From Blastobasis lacticolella (lineage: Eukaryota > Arthropoda > Insecta > Lepidoptera > Blastobasidae): a DNA stretch of 64,000 nucleotides. The stretch is from the NCBI GenBank assembly GCA_905147135.1, contig LR990049.1, positions 3,923,428 through 3,987,427 of the forward strand, written 5' to 3'. The notes beneath the pieces are model-generated. The model did no database searches, was not told the DNA's origin, and saw only the letters and a list, made by a program, of their open reading frames with translations. Numbering within the stretch: the stretch's first letter is position 1; every line of letters starts with the position of its first letter. Positions 45,885 through 58,249 of the stretch are shown here, piece by piece. Position numbers and translations under genes: made by a program.

Positions 45885-46055
45885 CGGAGGTTACGTGGAA
45901 GACAAGGCTTCGGCTGCTCTTTTGACACCTCCGTTCAGACGATGTAGGAGCGCCGCGGAGTTTAGTGGGTAAATCGGCGAACGCCAGGAGTCCCACACAG
46001 GCCCTTCGTCCCGCGATGAAAGGTAACGCGCGTAATGTATTCCCCGCGTAAAACA
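45885..46055 (+). repeat. GC-rich dispersed repeat, copy 2
   Basis: Counterpart of 2860-3035; begins about 50 bp from the end of the MITE. Confidence 0.75.
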
Positions 46056-48075
46056 GACCCAAAGGATGGTGGTAGGTTAAGGCCCACAACCCACTATAGT
46101 ATTACCAGTACTAAAGTATACACCTATCTAAATGCATCACTCGCAATTACAAATTTCCCCGCCGCCCTAATTAAACGCCGACGCATCAAGCGATTCGCCG
46201 CCGAAATTTTCTTGTAGCGAAACAGTAAACAGCCCAAAAATGACACCTTAATTACCGCCAACAAGGGATCCCAGTAATTAGCACATCGGCACAAAGACTG
46301 TCGGGTGTAAAGCCCGACGGAAAGCGTTCCGTAAACATCATTCAATTACTCAGTCCAAATAACAAAATGAAGCCCTTAATAATTCGCTTCTGGACGGGGA
46401 CGGGCCTCCGCCAGAAAATGGAGGCTGTGACACCCGAGAAATTTGATATTCATAATATTTTTATTTGCTCAACTAGCCCGACGCGACTTCCTTCGCGTGG
46501 TTTTGAAGCACTACTCCCATTCCTACCTTACCTAATACCACTACCCTACCTCTACCTTTTTTTATACCACTAAGATGGCAATGGCTGTGATTGCAAGCAG
46601 TCACCGCTGCCTATGGACATTTTCAATACCAGGGACATCACCCATCAATAAAAAGCCCACTTTTAAGTACGACACAGTTAACTGCGGAAACCTAAACAGC
46701 ATGTGGCCTGACAGATCTCGGTCGGATTTTAATTTTATAAAATTGTTGATTGTAAACCATACTAAATAACGAGGAGGTGGCACATTTTTCGCAAAATTGT
46801 GCCAATTAAATGTAGGAATAGTCAATGGCGTATTGAATCGAGTGTTTAGTAAACTAAACTATCACGTACGTGTTACGTGTTAACAGCGAGTTGACTGTGT
46901 CTACTCATAGTATTTAATTTGTTTTATAAGATGTTGGTACTCCAACAAATAAATAACTAAAATTTGAAACGGAATTTACAAGAGACGAGGTGGTTAGAGG
47001 ATACCAAAGGGTGTAACTCAAAAAATCTTGGAAAAGTCGAGAAATGGCAACTCGAAATTTTACAAGTCTTTTTAAGCTATTGCATAGCTTTTATCGCGGG
47101 CTTTGAGCGCGGCGACCGAATCAAGAAATTCCGTAACGAAAAAAACCTAACACCCCCCACTCCGATCGGCACAGCGGTGCGGCGTTGAAAGCCGTGCATC
47201 GTCTAACGTCGTTTCAGTTCGGCAGACTTGCACGGCACGGTGTTTGTGTGAGTGCGACTAGACGTATGCGTGTAGACTAGCTGCTAACTGCTCATAACTG
47301 ATTCTATCTCTTTTAGACACAATGCTAGGTGAGACAGCGTGCTTTTTGGCCGCATCCACGAGTTCGAGCCCGCGACTAGTTGAACCTTAACGTGTATCTA
47401 TATGGTACAACTGTACGAAGCTTGCATTAATTAGCTCGAATTAATATCAAAGAAAAAAAAAAATTATAATTGCATAAGTTGATAAAAATGCTATGCAATA
47501 GCTTTACCGCGGCAGTCCCCGAGTGCCACACGTATTTTTTTGGATTTTTTTCCTCAGTGCCCCCTTTGTTACACTCCACCGACGAGGTTGCATATTAATC
47601 TGCAGAAAACACTCAGATGCTCTTACGTTATATTTTACGTTGTACAATGGAGAATAAATACTTTATCATTATTCACAACTTTCACTAATAAACGGCTACA
47701 ATAGTATAATCTACCACATTTTCTTTGTTTGCAACGCGAATCAAAACATTTCCAAACAAAAACTCGAGTTTTAAAAAGAAAACTGAAGTCGAACGATAAC
47801 ATTAACAGGAAATTGCCACTGCGCCTTGCCGAAGTGAGTTGAAATAATTAAATAGCAGAGAAATGGAACTCGCCAGCAAGTCGAGAAAAAAGATCGAAAA
47901 GCGTTTTTCGCAATTTCCAGATGCTTTTGCTTACAGCAACAATGGACGCGGGAAATGTACCCCAGAGTTAACGAGGCTAAGAAAGTGATTTAGATTAGCG
48001 TTTATCCACTATATCTATAACAAAGCGTATTAGACACAAGTGCCGCTAATTGGAAACTACTTTGTTGAGATGAGA
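46056..48075 (+). other. intergenic DNA with short repeat pieces
   Basis: An RTE-like end (ACTAGCCCGACGCGACTTC) with CTACC runs at 46470-46565; a family 3/4 scrap at 46595-46650; and the palindrome AAGCTATTGCATAGCTT at 47083, matched by an inverted piece at 47488. No gene seen. Confidence 0.5.
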
Positions 48076-48937
48076 AGTACACGCTAGGTAGAATTGAAGA
48101 AGGTAGGCAGTCTTGCAAATTCGCCTGCACTTGGTTTTGTCATGACTCACTAACTGGAAAAGGAAGAGTAGAAAAGCGGATCCTCGCAGAAACCAAAGCT
48201 TGTTAAAGAGAAGAGTTCATCCTCACACCTTCGAGCCAAATTGGTGGCGAACTGTGCGGTTCCAAAGCAACTTTCTCCCACGCTCACATGAGCTCCCTGA
48301 AAAGGTTTTCCCTGGACAGTACAACATGGATTTAAAACTTTCGTGGTTATTTACTACACTTTCACTACACATATTATCTTTTATTTATCGTTTGGTACCA
48401 CGGTTAGTATTGTTTTTCAATTCGATATTGCGACGCAGTTGCATGCGTCATGGTCAAGAGTAGACTGGTGCCGCTCTGTGAAGTCACTCCTAAGGACAGA
48501 TATATCGGTCCACCCTCTTTCGGATTCGATGACTACCCTCACATCGAATTTGCGACCCACTACTGTTGTTACTCGCTTGTTTCTCACCACACACGAAAGT
48601 CATTACGTCTTGAAACTGAAGTTGAACCATTTTTGCGATAGTATACATTACGGTAAGTATACGCTAGATAGTACTGAAGAAGGTAGACAGTCTTGAAGGA
48701 ACTCGCCTGCACTTGGTTTAGTCACGATTTACGTGACCTCTACGTGAGTCTCATACGAGAGCCAAAGGATTATGAAAGCGAGGATACTGAAGATAAAACC
48801 AGGCGAATTGCAGAAGGAAGAATAGAAAAACGGATCCTCGCAGAAGCCATACCATCGACAGGGTGTTCATCCTCACACCTTGGAGTCAAACTGGTCACAA
48901 ACTGTGCGGTTTAAACGGAACTTTCTCCCACGCACAC
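48076..48937 (+). repeat. direct segmental duplication flanking a 367-bp unique core
   Basis: 48076-48288 and 48656-48937 share CGCTAG.TAG, GAAGAAGGTAG.CAGTCTTG, AACGGATCCTCGCAGAAGCC, TTCATCCTCACACCTT and ACTTTCTCCCACGC in the same order; the second copy has about 70 bp more. The core (48289-48655) contains a frame open from 48343 to 48696. It ends near a good splice donor (CGGTAAGT at 48651), but the protein is not recognisable. Confidence 0.75.
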
Positions 48938-49047
48938 TAAGTGAATTGTAGTGTGTGTAGTGTTGTAGAATGAGTTGGTTGAACATGGAGCTCTTCAAGG
49001 AAAGGGTAAAATGGTTTTAGCGTGGCGTGGGTGATTCTGGTGTTGCA

Positions 49048-49125
49048 AAAGTCCGTAGACTGCGGTGACTGCTTACCATCAGGCAGGCCGTAAGCTTATT
49101 CGCCACCTTAGTTGTAAAAAAAAAG
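49048..49125 (-). repeat. dispersed repeat family 4
   Basis: GGTGACTGCTTACCATCAGG and CAGGCCGTAAGCTTATTCGC followed by an A run; reverse of 36393-36500. Confidence 0.75.
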
Positions 49126-51369
49126 ATTTAGAATGTTTCAAACAAATATGAAAGACGAATGTTATGAGCTATAGTAATGGCCATAGTCTGATGATATCCT
49201 GCACTGCAATACACTTTGTCAGTGTCGAGAGGACAGACGGACAGACATTGAGTGTCGAGTGTCGAGTGTCGACGGTCGACAGCGAAAACGTTAAAAGCGA
49301 GTTATTCGCAATGCAAATCCTTTTATGATGCAAAATTACGTATGCGCTGCATTTTAGTCCGGTTCGCGGTAATGCTGTTTAAAATATTATAATTTACTGA
49401 GCTGACTGCACCGCGTAGATTGTGCAGGTTAAAATTATGAATAAACACACTCGGTTAACTACGTACCAGTTGACTTACGAAGTGAAGGGAGAAGCGAGAA
49501 GAGTGGCGATTGCTCCACCGACAAGAGTCATACTCTTAAATATATGATGACGATGAGTTGATTTACGTACATACCAATACCCGCCAGTAGTAGACAGAGA
49601 CTGTTATAACATGATCTACCTTTCCACGTGTCGGACAGATTTGGATGGCCGAATGGGTGCTGTTGGGAAATTTTTGCTAATCAACATCAAAACAAGTTTT
49701 TAGGTAAAGTAGAAAAGTGATCCCTCTGGTGTTCCTGATGTCCATCGGTGATGATCATGTACCCCACTTACGCTCGAAAATCATAACCCTCCTGTCTTGA
49801 TCGGGTAAAAATACATCATCATCATCACATCAGCCCAAAGACGCTTCGGGACCTTTCGCTCGCTTCGGGACCGGCCGGTCCTGTGCATTTCGCATCCATA
49901 GGTGCCTGCGATCTTTACCATGTCGTAATAATACATACCTATTTCTTTGATATATTCATATGATTACGTTAGCGCTACTTTTCAGTACAGACGCGAGATA
50001 TGACCTATTATTTGTTTTGCGACTTTGTTTATACGAGCGATATTATTGTATACACGAGTACTTATACAGATACCAAGTAACTATTACTTTGTGCAAATGT
50101 CTTTCAATCAGATATGTTATAGCTTTGAGAAATCAATGTCTTCTGTGTTCACCGCATACCGTCTGCGAGCACAATCCGCCACTGTCAATGCGAACGTAAA
50201 CCATTCACCGAAATTCAAGGTTGATTACGGAATGAATGTCGTTTAAATTGATCCTATAAAGAGCTCTTTGATTTTAACCGCCGGCGACATGATTAATTGG
50301 GGGTAAATGCGGTGCGTCGGGTTTCAAATTACGGAATAACCGACTAACGAAAAAGAGATAATTAATATGCGCGTCCCATTCCGCTTCTAATGAAGATTCG
50401 CTTTATTTTCACAGCAATTCGGACGGAAATATGGAAAACAGATTTGAAATTAATGTTGTTGGGAGTGATTTGAGGTTTGGATTCATAATGTATTCATGAA
50501 TATAGTTGTAGGTGTTTATAAATGTTTGTTTATTTCTTTATTAGTTCATTACAAAGTTTTACAGCAGTTGAATAAATTTAAAAGATAAGTACATAGTGAT
50601 GAATGATGTTTTATATCTATACTAAAATAGAGGTAAAGCTACAGAGTTTCGGTTTGATAGCGCTAATCTCCGAAACTAATAATCCACATACACATACATA
50701 CATACATAAAGCTCACGATGTATGAAAGAGTTTTGTATACATATATGCCAGATTAAGGAGTTGTGTCAGGACAGAGCAAAGTAGGGGTCCATAGTCTCTG
50801 CCCATCTGTGGGACTAACAATACGATTTCGAACATTCTTTAACTAATAGGAAGAGACTTCAATTTTCCAACGGGACCCTTATACTTTACAATCATAATCC
50901 ATTATAATAATGATATAAATATACCGGACGACTACTCAAAAATCATTGGCATTTTAAAGATCTATAGTTAACATTAAAATTTACTTTTTATAATAGTGTA
51001 CACGTACAGTGTAGATGATAATACTTTCCCACGTTGCGTTGGTACGAGTACGGTAAGGCGTTCTATGACCCATTTTATCAGAATCACGCTTCGTTGAGCG
51101 AAATGAGAGCTTACCTACCTCACTGCGGCATATATTAGATACTATAGATAGACTACTTTCGCAGTAGGTGTCTCCTTATTTTTTTTATTTATAAACTGGG
51201 GTCCCACCTTCGCTTTACACAAAATAATAAATTATACAATATATTAAAAATTTTAAAATGCAGTTTTGTCATTGGCATTTTAACCAAAATGTACTTATAT
51301 TTTACATGAATTAACTGCTGTTAAACTGTGAAATGAACTAATAAATAAATAAAAATAGTTTTTTATAAA
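49126..51369 (+). other. intergenic DNA, nothing certain
   Basis: A short GTGTCGA repeat occurs at 49245-49270. Fragments of a TACATACATA...AGGCAG-type retroposon are near 49565-49635 and 50690-50815. Paired ORFs at 49960-50246 overlap in two frames and are not convincing. Confidence 0.45.
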
Positions 51370-51480
51370 CCAGTAAGGTAGCAAACAAGCTTACGGCCTG
51401 TCTGATAGCCAGTAAACAATCAGCGCAGCCTATGGACGTTTGCAATACCAGAGGCATCACCCACGCGTTGCCGAATTTAA
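51370..51480 (+). repeat. dispersed repeat family 4
   Basis: CAAGCTTACGGCCTGTCTGA through GGACGTTTGCAATACCAGAG and CATCACCCACGCGTTGCCG. Confidence 0.8.
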
Positions 51481-52605
51481 AATTATTCTTTGGTATTCTT
51501 TGGTGAAACATAAAAGACAGAGCCTTATTCAGTAACTTATATTGGTCCTAGACGACCACTTTAAATTAGCGAACGTTTGTCGATTCTCTCAAAAGTGGAG
51601 GCGTTTGTATTACAAGTCCCCTCATAAAACACTTAATGATGTCAGATATTTCAAGTTTCTTAACCTTATTAAAACACTGCACCAAACCTCGTTTCTAATT
51701 TTAAATCCTGTGGAACTTACATTATATGGTCAAGCTAGAGAAAACATCACCTTTTCATAGGAGCTAAATGTTAGAAAGAAAGAAAGAAGACATTTATTAC
51801 ACGTAGACGACAATTAGGTACAACAAAAAAAAACAAGGTAATAAAAGTACATAAAAATTTTTTTGTTAGAAAATAAAAAAAGCAGAATAAATATAATAAA
51901 TGTACCTTACCTACAGTTAACTATTCCCAGTGGCATTGTTAAAACCCCGTGTCGCGGCTTCCAGTGCAACTGGACCCCCTCAGCATAATGTTACGGTATT
52001 TACAGAAGTTTTTATTTATCACTATCAAAACCTGGTCTAGACCGTAGCATATCTACTACTACACTACACTACACCTAGGAATACAAAGCCTAGGGAAGCT
52101 CGTTTGCAATTTGCAATCGTTTTGGCAGAGTGAGTGTCCGCGCGTGCGTCGAAGAGCCATTTTTATCGAAATTCCGCTCCGCCGCGCGGGATAAGCGCAG
52201 TACAGGTTAACTAGGGTTGTCTAGCTCGAATTTTCATGTATTAGGTTTAAAATTTAAAATTAGAGTTAGGTCCGTACCTATAACATTAGCGTGAAACTCC
52301 GAAATTGGTGAATATTATGGAAATTTGAATTTCCATACAAGCAACTTTTTCAATTTCTTAGTAATGGCCAATCTGATCACCATAAAACTTTGTTGTTATA
52401 ATCAGAAAACTGGTGCATATCATATCGTTTTGATAGCTACCCTTAAATCATAAAACTACATCTAGTTAAAGAGGGCAAAATTGAAGACAAATGATAAGGA
52501 GTATTCTCAAACCCTTATAAAACAATAGAAAATATTTTTTTGCAATCTTAGGGACTTGCTGGCATGTAAACATACTCCATATTCCAAATCAAGTGTTTAA
52601 GTTTT
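51481..52605 (+). other. intergenic DNA, nothing recognised
   Basis: No repeat or gene signature apart from a GAAA microsatellite at 51772-51788. Confidence 0.5.
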
Positions 52606-52742
52606 AATTAAAATTATTTGAGCATATCGCTCGCGTAATTTTGATATGTTGTTTACAATTAAAATTATTTGAGCATATCGCTCGCGTAATTTTGACATGT
52701 TGTTTACAATTAAAATTATTTGAGCATATCGCTCGCGTAATT
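52606..52742 (+). repeat. 51-bp tandem repeat, 2.7 copies
   Basis: Units start at 52606, 52657 and 52708 with AATTAAAATTATTTGAGCAT and ATCGCTCGCGTAATTTTGA. The third is cut at 52742 where a SINE tail begins. Confidence 0.92.
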
Positions 52743-52832
52743 ATCTGATCTGCCTAATCCTGGATCATGGTCAAGGCGGACCCCGGGCTCCCGTACGCGA
52801 GTGGACAACCGGGACATTAACGCCAAGATGAT
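52743..52832 (+). mobile_element. SINE family 1 tail joined to the tandem repeat
   Basis: CTGATCTGCCTAATCCTGGA, GGACCCCGGGCTCCCGTACG and CAACCGGGACATTAACGCC, then AAGATGATTC. Truncated at the 5' side exactly at the repeat boundary. Confidence 0.85.
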
Positions 52833-52964
52833 TCTATAGAATTACGAGAAACATCGCATTATGACATTAATAGCGGAAAATAGCAACCCGGGCAATTTCA
52901 GACGTGTGTCAAGTTGCTAAACAGAAACACAAACAGTTTCCTCGACTGTACAGAAGTCTATACA

Positions 52965-53015
52965 ATTACCATCAGGTAGGCCGTAAGCTTGTCTGCCACC
53001 TTAGGGTTAAAAAAT
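52965..53015 (-). repeat. dispersed repeat family 4, fragment
   Basis: ACCATCAGGTAGGCCGTAAG and CTTGTCTGCCACCTTAGG with an A run. Confidence 0.7.
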
Positions 53016-54383
53016 ACATATATATAATAAAATAGAAACCGACTCATGCCACCCCTACCCGGATACGGGTCGCCTCCCGTGAGTTATAGCGGATCACGGA
53101 GCCGTATTTCAACCAAATTCACCTATCACTTACCTGTACACTGTCATAATAGGGGCCTCCTGAATCCTGCCCTGTTTTGAAATTGTATTGTTCGAATATA
53201 ACTTATAGAAGCGTATCAGTTCAATATTCATCGCATCATCATCATCAGCCTGTAACAGTCATTGTGTTGGAATGAACTATTGTCAGGCGCTGCCCTAATT
53301 GGCAATGGTCGTGCGACCATGGTCGCGTGGTTTTGAGGTCTCCTATTGGTCAGTCAACGTCCGTCCACCATTGCCAGTTAGGACTGCGCTTCAGACTGAT
53401 TAGAAGAGTGTAGAGGGGTGTTATAAGTTTGTCGTGTGTGCCAGAGTATCTGTGGCTCTGCATATGTGTATGTGTGGAGATGTGTATTTGTCTGTCTGCG
53501 GTATCGTAGCTACTGACGGATAGGCGATGCTTTCGACACCGTTTTCTTTATTAAAAAATCGGTTTAATTGAGACAGTTTTTATCTTTGCTTCATTCAAAT
53601 CAGTTCAGTGGTTTAGAACATATTTTAGTATATGTGAACTTAGTTTTTCCGACGCATTTCTGTCGTTTAGGTTATGAAAATATTCAACAGAAAATTGTGT
53701 CAGCAGTCGTCTTGTAGTATGGCAGGCTTGAGTTGCAAGCTTGGTTTTTTATGTCATACAGTATATATAGCCTTCCCTAGCCATTTTCGGCTACAGTGAC
53801 TGCAGCGACGATATTGTTACTCGTGGCTGCTCTTGAAGCAGTCGAGGGATGCCGGCAACCTTTGATATTTGTGGTGATGGCAATGTTGTTTTTGGTATTA
53901 GCTTTGGTTGGGTTTGGTATTAGCACATGTTGTTATGATAATCTTGTTTAATATATATAAGTACATCATATTTAATATATATATGTATACTAAGTATACA
54001 AAATGTTGTTTGGCAGAAAAGCGTGTAATGTGTGATTTTTATTGTTGTCCTAGCCTAAGCAGTGTGTGGTTGGGCTAGGATAATATTTGGCCATGGCAGA
54101 ATAACAGCGGCTGTCGGTCTCACTGGCAGCCATTGCTGAGCCATGGACCATTTTGTTTTGTATAATTAGTTTTTATTTTTTGTTTCTTATGGTCGACACT
54201 AGTCGAATTTATTTAAATTGTTAATTTTTATGCAAAGCAAATAAATATTTTCATTTTATTTCATTTCATTAGCTACGATTCTCCTGCTGCTCCTGTCTGT
54301 CGTGTGCCTTTAAATGTGCGGGAACAAGTTGGGCAGGTCAGGACACCCCTAGGAAGTGATAGTGTATAGTTGCACGTGGTCGA
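53016..54383 (+). other. intergenic DNA with a GC-rich dyad
   Basis: 53287-53389 is a roughly symmetrical element: GCGCTGCCCTAATTGGCAAT pairs with ATTGCCAGTTAGGACTGCGC, with the palindrome GCGACCATGGTCGC inside. A (CATCAT) run precedes it. No gene seen. Confidence 0.55.
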
Positions 54384-54500
54384 GCTAGCAAATCAAAACA
54401 GACAAGCATGCCACCTAATGAAAAGTGGTCACCGCTGCCTATAGACATTAGCAACACCAGGGGTACCATCAATGCGTTCCTACCCCTAAATCCCCGGGAC
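54384..54500 (+). repeat. dispersed repeat family 3, partial
   Basis: GCCACCTAATGAAAAGTGGT, CACCGCTGCCTATAGACATT and AGCAACACCAGGGGTACC, directly upstream of MITE copy 2. Confidence 0.75.
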
Positions 54501-54510
54501 ACCTTGTTCT

Positions 54511-54917
54511 GGGCTTCGATTCTGGTACGGAAATCGTCTCAGTTGCAGTAACATTACAATTGCATCGCATGTCAAACGTGTGATTGTTATTCAAATGACA
54601 GATGTTGAGTTGCAACTTTCATGAGTTCGAACTTTTCCACAATTCGTTTTCTGGTACTTTAGTTACATTATGGTTTTATATAGCTGTTGATACTCCAATA
54701 AATAAATAATTAAATAAATTACTAAGTTGCATCTTTCTTAGTTGTCAAACTGCCTTTAATTCTGTCAACGAAAACGTGTTAAAGGTCGAACAATAATAAC
54801 TGCAATTTAACTGGGATGATGCTGGGACTGACTCGATACCTCGACGTAGTTATAGTAACATCATAGTTACATTGCAACATAATAACAACTGCATTGCACA
54901 CCAGAATCGGTACCCTG
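54511..54917 (-). mobile_element. MITE-like element, copy 2 (inverted)
   Basis: 407 bp, reverse complement of 45452-45837 over its length with about 20 bp of extra sequence. Ends GGGCTTCGATTCTGGTACGG and CCAGAATCGGTACCCTG. Confidence 0.85.
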
Positions 54918-55149
54918 GCAGCAAAAACACTAACATTAATAATTAGTTCGCGGGTAAAGGTGCTGGTTGCACAGTAAATAACTTTATTGTATAAATTATT
55001 TACAGTAAGATGAAGTGTGTTACTGTTTTTTACTACAAATAAGAAAATAAAATAAATAAGCAAATGCCCCTTCACTCCCGCCACGGTTCCCCAAATACCC
55101 GCCCATGGAGTACTGCAGGTGCAGGTATTTTACTCTGAAATACCATCAT

Positions 55150-55410
55150 GGTAAACATTCCAGATGGGTGTCTGGTGTCCGGCAGAGTAGAATAGCACCA
55201 ACCCCTTACACTCGTGGGTGTCGTACAAGGCGACTAATGTTTTCGAGGCAAAAGATCTAAGCGTCTCCGTAGACTGGAAAATGGAAATTGTTATATTATA
55301 ACACTGCGATCTCCAACCCGCCTGCCAAGCGTGGAGATTATGGCAATGATCTCCCCTCTCGCGTGAGAGGCCCTAAGTCCTGCAGTGGACTGTTATGGGC
55401 TGTGATGATG
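55150..55410 (+). mobile_element. LINE-derived fragment
   Basis: Contains ACACTCGTGGGTGTCGTACA and AGGCGACTAATG, then GATCTCCAACCCGCCTGCCA, GCGTGGAGATTATGGCAATG and CAGTGGACTGTTATGGGCTG with a TGATGATGA end. Both phrases are widespread in moth LINEs. Confidence 0.7.
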
Positions 55411-56427
55411 AAACATTCCAATACAGACGTTTTCCAGCCTCTTCCCAACAAAGGGAGCATAGCATTGTAACTCCCGAACAGATAGTCTAATTCGATGCGT
55501 TTTCTTTTTGTTGAAAACTAATTTAATCTAGAAAGTTCGGAGACTGCCAACAACTCACCGAACAATATACATGTCGCAAAAATTACATCTATGACTTATT
55601 CGAACTTTCATGCTGTTTTATTCTAGATACCTAAGTTAATTGGTTTTATTCCAACCTTGGACTTAGCACGGATTTGTTGGGGCTTCAATACTACTACGTA
55701 TGAACTCGAGGTGAACGCAATGGAGTAGAATTGTGTATTACGTTTAGCATGTATAAAAAAATACAACGAAATTTGTGGGTGAATAATAATAATAATAATC
55801 AAGTATTTCACACGATGCAAAAAGCCGCAATTCTTAATACCTGCAGAATAGTGCGAAGATTTCTTTCTGATCCAGAATCTTCGATCTTCATTATTTATTC
55901 CAGTGATATTCATATTCATATTCATTTATTACTTACTTACTACTATACTTGATACTTGGTCAGTGACCCATATCATCTGGCTAAATTACCCCTTAAAAGG
56001 GAGAATCGCAAACGATAGACAAATAATAATCATTTATTTAAACAAAATGTTAAACATAAATTACAAATGAGCATATTAACTATATTACCTACTTACGATA
56101 AATTAGTACAAATAAAATCGAGGTTACTTCCGAGTATCCGCAATTTCAGCACAAATTACATTAGGTATTTACTTCTAGTTGTTGTTTATTGGGACGCCTA
56201 ATCTAAGTAAGTGATTTACCTGTGTCTTAGGCTTCCAGGTTAGTAGATCATAAATGTGGGTTAGCGAAAGAAGCGACAGGTTTGTCAGGACTGAAGCAAG
56301 TGGAACAGTGTGGTAACCTACAAAAAATCGGGACGTTCCTTGCATTAGAATTAGGGTTATTGACTCTCATTATCCACACTTAGACTCTGTTATCCTTACA
56401 TCAGACAGAATCAAACCGCACTCTAAA
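55411..56427 (+). other. intergenic DNA, nothing recognised
   Basis: A pair of overlapping opposite-strand ORFs (55623-55952) contains an AAT run and looks non-coding. Confidence 0.5.
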
Positions 56428-56530
56428 TAAGACTAGTGGACCCGGCGTGCCTTCGCGTGTCGTCTTAGGTAAGGTAGGGGACCTTACACCTACCCTATAC
56501 GTACCCTACACCTACCCTACATCTACTTTA
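56428..56530 (+). repeat. RTE-like repeat fragment with CCTACC runs
   Basis: GACTAGTGGACCCGGCGTGC, then ACACCTACCCTATACGTACC, as at 30320 and 46470. Confidence 0.7.
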
Positions 56531-56553
56531 CCATTACCAACCCATTTTTTTCT

Positions 56554-56613
56554 ACGATTCATGCATATAGGTTGCTGCATTTTTGTTGCCAGCAACCTAA
56601 ATGCATGAATCGT
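56554..56613. repeat. 24-bp inverted repeat hairpin
   Basis: Arms 56554-56577 and 56590-56613 match in 23 of 24 positions around a 12-nt loop. Confidence 0.9.
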
Positions 56614-58249
56614 ATATGTCATGGGCTACAGTTAATGCTTAGAGCTATCTGCTTATTTGTCACTGCGTAGCATAAAAAAGGACTAGTACGATAAAAGACA
56701 TGAAAATTCCTATTCTATCTCTTGCTCTACTGTAATCACTCACTATGGTCTACCATCATCTACCAGTGGTAGGGGTTCTCAAGCCTGGACGGGCGCCGAC
56801 GCGTTATCTCCGGCTCCCACCGAGAAACAATGCTTGCGTTGTGTAGTTTGAAGGATGAGGTGGTGTAATTACAGACATGAGACATATTGTTAGCTTAGTG
56901 CTGACGGTGACACTGCATTTGCGGTATTGCATACCATTCTATACTACTTTACTAATAATACAAAGAGTTAATATGTTTACATGTAGTAATCTTGTAATCT
57001 CAGACACAACTGAACCGATTTTGAAAATTCTTTCACCAATAGAAAGCTATGCCATCACATTATTCCTGAGTGTCATAGAATACTTTTGATCCCGAAACAA
57101 TAATAGGACCCTGCGGATAGTTAAATGTTTACAGAGATCCGAACTGAACCGAAAACCATAGGGAACCGTAGATATAGACAAACCCTAATGTATAGAGTAA
57201 GTATTCCTCCATTTAAACGATACTTACCTATCGTCTGGAATTAAAAATTAACCGTAGATGTTGAAAATAAGAAACATATTCTAGAGAGGCGTTTCCGAAA
57301 ATGTTTTGTCATATTGCGCTATTTAGTTCTGTTTAAATATTATTGTCACATTACGGACAGTATTACATAGTGTTTACGGTCGAACACATGCACGTCCACT
57401 CATGTGGTATGATGGTATGTTATTTGGGTATTAACGTAAACCCGAACTACTATACACTTCTCCAAAGCCATCCATAGGCCACCACTAAAACTTCTCGCAA
57501 CGGAGCTTTAAACTCCGACTACGACTAATGCAGCCAGATTAGTTCCTCCAAGCAATTTGGTTACCAATAGCCTAGCGGACGGCTGGAACATCTGCCATGA
57601 ATTTACCGCCCCCAGCCGCATATCAATCATGGCGTCCAAGCGACAGCTGACGACCCTTTGAACGGGTTTCAATACGACCACGCCCCCATAGTTCAGCTGA
57701 AACCGGATTGAACCGGTCCGCGGGATCCTTTGTTGGTGCCAACGTGTTAATTCCACGTACTGAAAGGCTTCGGGGGCAAAGGTAGTTGGAGAAACTCGTG
57801 ATGGCTTTCCTTTTGTGTGCATTTGTTGGTGCCTAGTGGGTATAAGTGCGCCGTGAACCGTTAATGCATAGTTCTGAAGGTTATACTCAATATATTTTTA
57901 CTAGGTGAAGGTTTTTCCACACGTGCTAAATTTAAACTTCCGCGAAAATGAGTCTATTGGCAAAAAAATAAAAGAAAGGAAAATCCTAACTAACTAAATT
58001 ACTCAAGTTCCCAAAGGATTTTGACAAACCCGGTAATATGTGCGATGAAAATGTAGTACTTAGAATAAGGTTAGAATTGTTTGAACCTCAATATTTTGAC
58101 GCAGTTGCAGATCGAGGTAAAAACAAATCTAACCGTGGTAACAAACCGATAATATGTATGATTTTGATACTGATTCATTAACATCTCACAAACATCTCAC
58201 ACTACATAAGAAACGCAGATACGACGTGCACAGTACAGAATAAAAATAA
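56614..58249 (+). other. intergenic DNA, nothing certain
   Basis: 56990-57115 has phrases of an RTE-like 3' end (ACTGAACCGATTTTGAAAAT). A 104-codon open minus frame (57508-57822) lies in a GC-richer patch and resembles nothing known. Confidence 0.45.

Noticed and set aside
52606..52742. CRISPR-like array
   Set aside because: Contiguous 51-bp tandem units without spacers, in a eukaryotic genome.
57508..57822. 104-codon minus-strand ORF
   Set aside because: No recognisable domain; lies among repeat fragments in a slightly GC-rich patch.
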